A program made the translations under genes and the position numbers. Source: DATCSE01 sp036568605 (GTDB taxonomy: Bacteria; Pseudomonadota; Gammaproteobacteria; Burkholderiales; Burkholderiaceae_C). From it: DNA of 23,696 nucleotides. The notes under the pieces were generated by a model, which did not search any database, was not told where the DNA came from, and saw nothing but the letters and a program-made list of their open reading frames with translations. Below are positions 21,109 to 23,696 of this stretch, one piece after another. The stretch covers positions 1 to 23,696 of the forward strand of contig DATCSE010000063.1 of assembly GCA_036568605.1 (NCBI GenBank), read 5' to 3'. How positions within the stretch are numbered: position 1 is the first letter of the stretch; every line of letters begins with the position of its first letter.

Positions 21109-22551
21109 GTGGATGCATTGCTGATACGAGGTGGCACCGTCGTCAACACTGACCGCGAGCTGCGCGCCGACGTGCTGTGCGTCGACGGCCAGATCGCGCA
21201 GATCGGCGCGAACCTGGCCGCCCCGGCCGGCGCGCAGGTGCTCGATGCCGGCGGCCGCTATGTGATGCCCGGCGGCATAGACCCGCACACCCACATGCAG
21301 CTGCCGTTCATGGGCACGGTGACGCGCGACGATTTCTACAGCGGCACTGCCGCTGCGCTGGCCGGCGGCACGACCACCATCATCGACTTCGTGATCCCCG
21401 ATCCGAAGGAGCCGCTGATGGACGCGTTCCGCAAGTGGCGCGGCTGGGCCGAGAAGGCGGCGAGCGACTACAGCTTCCACGTCGCGGTGACCTGGTGGGA
21501 CGACAGCGTGCACCGCGACATGGGCCTGTTGGTGCATGAGGAAGGCGTGAACAGCTTCAAGCACTTCATGGCCTACAAGAACGCGATCATGTGCGACGAC
21601 GAGACGCTGGTGCGCAGCTTCCGCCGCGCGCTCGAGCTCGGCGCGATGCCCACCGTGCACGCCGAGAACGGCGAACTCGTGTTCCTGCTGCAGGCCGAGA
21701 TGAAGGCCAAGGGCATCACCGGGCCCGAAGGCCACCCGCTGTCGCGCCCGCCGGCCGTCGAGGCCGAGGCGGCGCAGCGCGCGATCGCGATCGCCGACGT
21801 GCTGAACGTGCCGATCTACGTGGTGCACGTGTCCAGCGCCGAATCGGCCGAGGCGATCGCGCGGGCGCGCGCGCGCGGCCAGCGCGTGTTCGGCGAGGTG
21901 CTGGCCGGGCATCTGGTGCTGGACGACAGCGTCTACCGCGACACCCGCTTCGAGTTCGCGGCGGCGCACGTGATGAGCCCGCCGTTCCGCCCGCGCGGCC
22001 ATTCGCAAGCGCTGTGGGGTGCGCTGCAGGCCGGCACCCTGCAGACCACCGCGACCGACCACTGCACCTTCTGCGCCGAGCAGAAGGCGGCCGGCCGAGA
22101 CGACTTCAGCAAGATCCCGAACGGCTGCGGCGGCGTCGAGGAGCGGCTCGCGGTGATCTGGGATGAAGGCGTGAACCGCGGGCGGCTCACGCCGACCGAG
22201 TTCGTCGCGGTGACCTCGGCGAACGCGGCGAAGCTGTTCAACATCTACCCGCGCAAGGGTTGCGTCGCGCCCGGTGCGGATGCCGACCTCGTGCTGTGGG
22301 ACCCGAGCGCGAGCAAGACGATCTCGGTCAAGACCCAGCATTCGCTGGGCGACTTCAACATCTTCGAGGGCCGCACGGTGCAGGGCGTCGCGACGCACAC
22401 GGTGAGCCAGGGCAAGGTGGTCTACGCCGACGGCGACCTGCGCGCCGAGCGCGGCGCCGGCCGCTACGTGAAGCGCCCGGCCTTCGGCCCGCAGTTCGAC
22501 GCGCTCGCGAAGAGGACGGCGCTCGCCGAGCCGATCCCGGTCGCTCGTTGA
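21109..22551 (+). CDS. hydA: Dihydropyrimidinase (D-hydantoinase)
   Basis: A 480-residue amidohydrolase. All ligands of the binuclear zinc centre are present: His60 and His62 (DPHTHMQ), carboxylated Lys151 (SFKHFMAYK), His184 (HAENGE), His240 (VVHVSSAESA) and Asp317 (TATDHCTF). NGCGGVEERLAVIWDEGV and FNIYPRKGCVAPGADADLVLWDP are typical of dihydropyrimidinases. It hydrolyses dihydrouracil or dihydrothymine to N-carbamoyl-beta-alanine or its methyl analogue; many homologues also open hydantoins. The start is GTG 21109, with AAGGGG at 21097-21102 and a 6-nt spacer; MDALLIRGGTVV is the expected N-terminus. The next gene begins 23 nt after its stop. Confidence 0.95.
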   Translation: MDALLIRGGTVVNTDRELRADVLCVDGQIAQIGANLAAPAGAQVLDAGGRYVMPGGIDPHTHMQLPFMGTVTRDDFYSGTAAALAGGTTTIIDFVIPDPKEPLMDAFRKWRGWAEKAASDYSFHVAVTWWDDSVHRDMGLLVHEEGVNSFKHFMAYKNAIMCDDETLVRSFRRALELGAMPTVHAENGELVFLLQAEMKAKGITGPEGHPLSRPPAVEAEAAQRAIAIADVLNVPIYVVHVSSAESAEAIARARARGQRVFGEVLAGHLVLDDSVYRDTRFEFAAAHVMSPPFRPRGHSQALWGALQAGTLQTTATDHCTFCAEQKAAGRDDFSKIPNGCGGVEERLAVIWDEGVNRGRLTPTEFVAVTSANAAKLFNIYPRKGCVAPGADADLVLWDPSASKTISVKTQHSLGDFNIFEGRTVQGVATHTVSQGKVVYADGDLRAERGAGRYVKRPAFGPQFDALAKRTALAEPIPVAR

Positions 22552-22574
22552 CGTTCTCTGAAGGAGACACCACC

Positions 22575-23696
22575 ATGGACATGAAGGCCAAGGCACTTCC
22601 AGCCCACCTCGAATCGCTGCGCGTCAACGGCGATCGCCTGTGGGACTCGCTGATGGAGCTCGCGAAGATCGGCGCCACGCCCAAGGGCGGCGTCTGCCGC
22701 CTGACGCTGACCGACCTCGACAAGCAGGGCCGCGACCTGGTCAGCGGCTGGGCGCGCGAAGCCGGCATGACGGTGACGATCGACAAGATCGGCAACGGCT
22801 TCATGCGCCGCCCCGGCCGCAACAACAGCCTGCCGCCGATCGTGACCGGCAGCCACATCGACACGCAGCCCACCGGCGGCAAGTTCGACGGCAACTACGG
22901 CGTGCTCGCCGGGCTGGAAGTCGTGCGCACGCTGAACGACCACGGCGTCACGACCGAGGCGCCGATCGAAGTCGCGTGGTGGACGAATGAAGAAGGCTCG
23001 CGCTTCGTGCCGGTGATGATGGGCTCGGGCGTGTTCGCGAAGGCCTTCACGCTGGAGCATGCGTACGCCGCGACCGACACCGAAGGCAAGACCGTGAAGG
23101 GCGAGCTCGAGCGCATCGGCTACATCGGCACCGAGGACCCCGGCGCGCACCCGATCGGCAGCTATTTCGAGACCCACATCGAGCAGGGCCCGGTGCTGGA
23201 GGACCACGACAAGACCATCGGCGTGGTCACCGGCGTGCTGGGCATCCGCTGGTACGACTGCACCGTGACCGGCATGGAGGCGCACGCCGGCCCGACCCCG
23301 ATGGCGCTGCGCAAGGACGCGCTGCAGGTCGCGACGAAGCTGATGCGGGAGGTGGTGGCCTGCGCGCACCGCCACCCGCCGCACGGCCGCGGCACGGTGG
23401 GCATGGTGCAGGTGCACCCGAACAGCCGCAACGTGATCCCGGGGCGGGTCAAGTTCTCGATCGACCTGCGCAACGCGACCGATGCGCTGTGCGATGCGAT
23501 GGACGCCGACATCCGCGGCGTCGCCGCGAAGCTGTCGGCCGAGACCGGGCTCGCGATCCAGATCGAGCAGGTGTCGGCGTACCCGGCGCAGCCGTTCCAC
23601 CCGGACTGCATCGAGGCGGTCGGTCGCGCTGCCGCCAAGCTCGGCTACTCGAACATGCCGGCGGTCTCGGGCGCGGGCCACGACGCGGTCTACATG
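22575..23696 (+). CDS. N-carbamoyl-beta-alanine amidohydrolase (hydantoinase/carbamoylase family), cut by window end
   Basis: 374 codons are present, with the frame open at the window end; about 40-50 residues are probably missing. It is a Zn-dependent M20-type amidohydrolase. His94 and Asp105 (GSHIDTQPTGGKFDGNYGVL), Glu139-Glu140 (WWTNEEGSRF) and His201 (SYFETHIEQGPVLE) match the binuclear metal site, and GAGHDA at ~367-371 supplies the last His. The lid/dimerisation domain (~220-335) has GMEAHAGPTPM and NVIPGRVKFSIDLRN. It converts N-carbamoyl-beta-alanine to beta-alanine, CO2 and ammonia, completing the reductive pathway. ATG 22575 has AAGGAG at 22561-22566 with an 8-nt spacer. An allantoate amidohydrolase or L-carbamoylase activity cannot be excluded from sequence, but the operon favours the beta-ureidopropionase role. 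Confidence 0.9.
   Translation, partial: MDMKAKALPAHLESLRVNGDRLWDSLMELAKIGATPKGGVCRLTLTDLDKQGRDLVSGWAREAGMTVTIDKIGNGFMRRPGRNNSLPPIVTGSHIDTQPTGGKFDGNYGVLAGLEVVRTLNDHGVTTEAPIEVAWWTNEEGSRFVPVMMGSGVFAKAFTLEHAYAATDTEGKTVKGELERIGYIGTEDPGAHPIGSYFETHIEQGPVLEDHDKTIGVVTGVLGIRWYDCTVTGMEAHAGPTPMALRKDALQVATKLMREVVACAHRHPPHGRGTVGMVQVHPNSRNVIPGRVKFSIDLRNATDALCDAMDADIRGVAAKLSAETGLAIQIEQVSAYPAQPFHPDCIEAVGRAAAKLGYSNMPAVSGAGHDAVYM

Noticed and set aside
18385..22596. A 1403-codon open frame on the minus strand opposite preA, the receptor and hydA
   Set aside because: It is antisense to three clearly conserved proteins; its composition (His, Arg, Val, Ala, Asp rich, no domains) is the usual shadow of GC-rich coding.

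Overview
The window is GC-rich, tightly packed DNA of the kind found in betaproteobacteria of the order Burkholderiales. The support is the codon usage, the NhaR, HPF and BI-1 homologues, and two families of palindromic repeat that I associate with that group (inference; no search was run).

Left part (1-10.8 kb), ordinary chromosomal genes. It opens with a partial lipoprotein-like gene (minus strand) whose 5' end abuts an HxlR-type regulator. An nhaR-like regulator, a short HPF/RaiA-type ribosome factor and a BI-1/YccA membrane protein follow, all on the plus strand. Next come two regulator-target modules with divergent LysR genes. One controls a DHA2-type MFS exporter. The other controls a two-gene operon of a tautomerase-fold protein and a cupin. 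A hybrid histidine kinase and a class I fructose-bisphosphate aldolase, both minus strand, end this part.

Right part (10.8-23.7 kb), a complete reductive pyrimidine catabolic locus in two divergent operons. The minus-strand operon encodes an ABC importer (ATPase, two permeases, NMT1/THI5-like binding protein), with a RutR-type TetR regulator as its last gene. The plus-strand operon encodes PreT and PreA (dihydropyrimidine dehydrogenase), a TonB-dependent outer-membrane receptor, dihydropyrimidinase and, cut by the window edge, N-carbamoyl-beta-alanine amidohydrolase. Together these would take up a pyrimidine across both membranes and convert uracil or thymine to beta-alanine or beta-aminoisobutyrate, CO2 and ammonia.

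The most striking structure is the 341-bp region between the two operons. On each side it carries a sigma-54-type -24/-12 element and a RutR-type operator (TGACCA-N2-TGGTCA). In both directions the operator core begins exactly 20 nt beyond the -12 cytosine, which places it just inside the transcribed region. This implies nitrogen-controlled activation combined with a RutR block at both promoters. Two repeat structures lie inside the operons: four ~98-bp hairpin units between preT and preA, and an inverted pair of 24-bp palindromes between the two permease genes, one end of which appears to supply a ribosome binding site.
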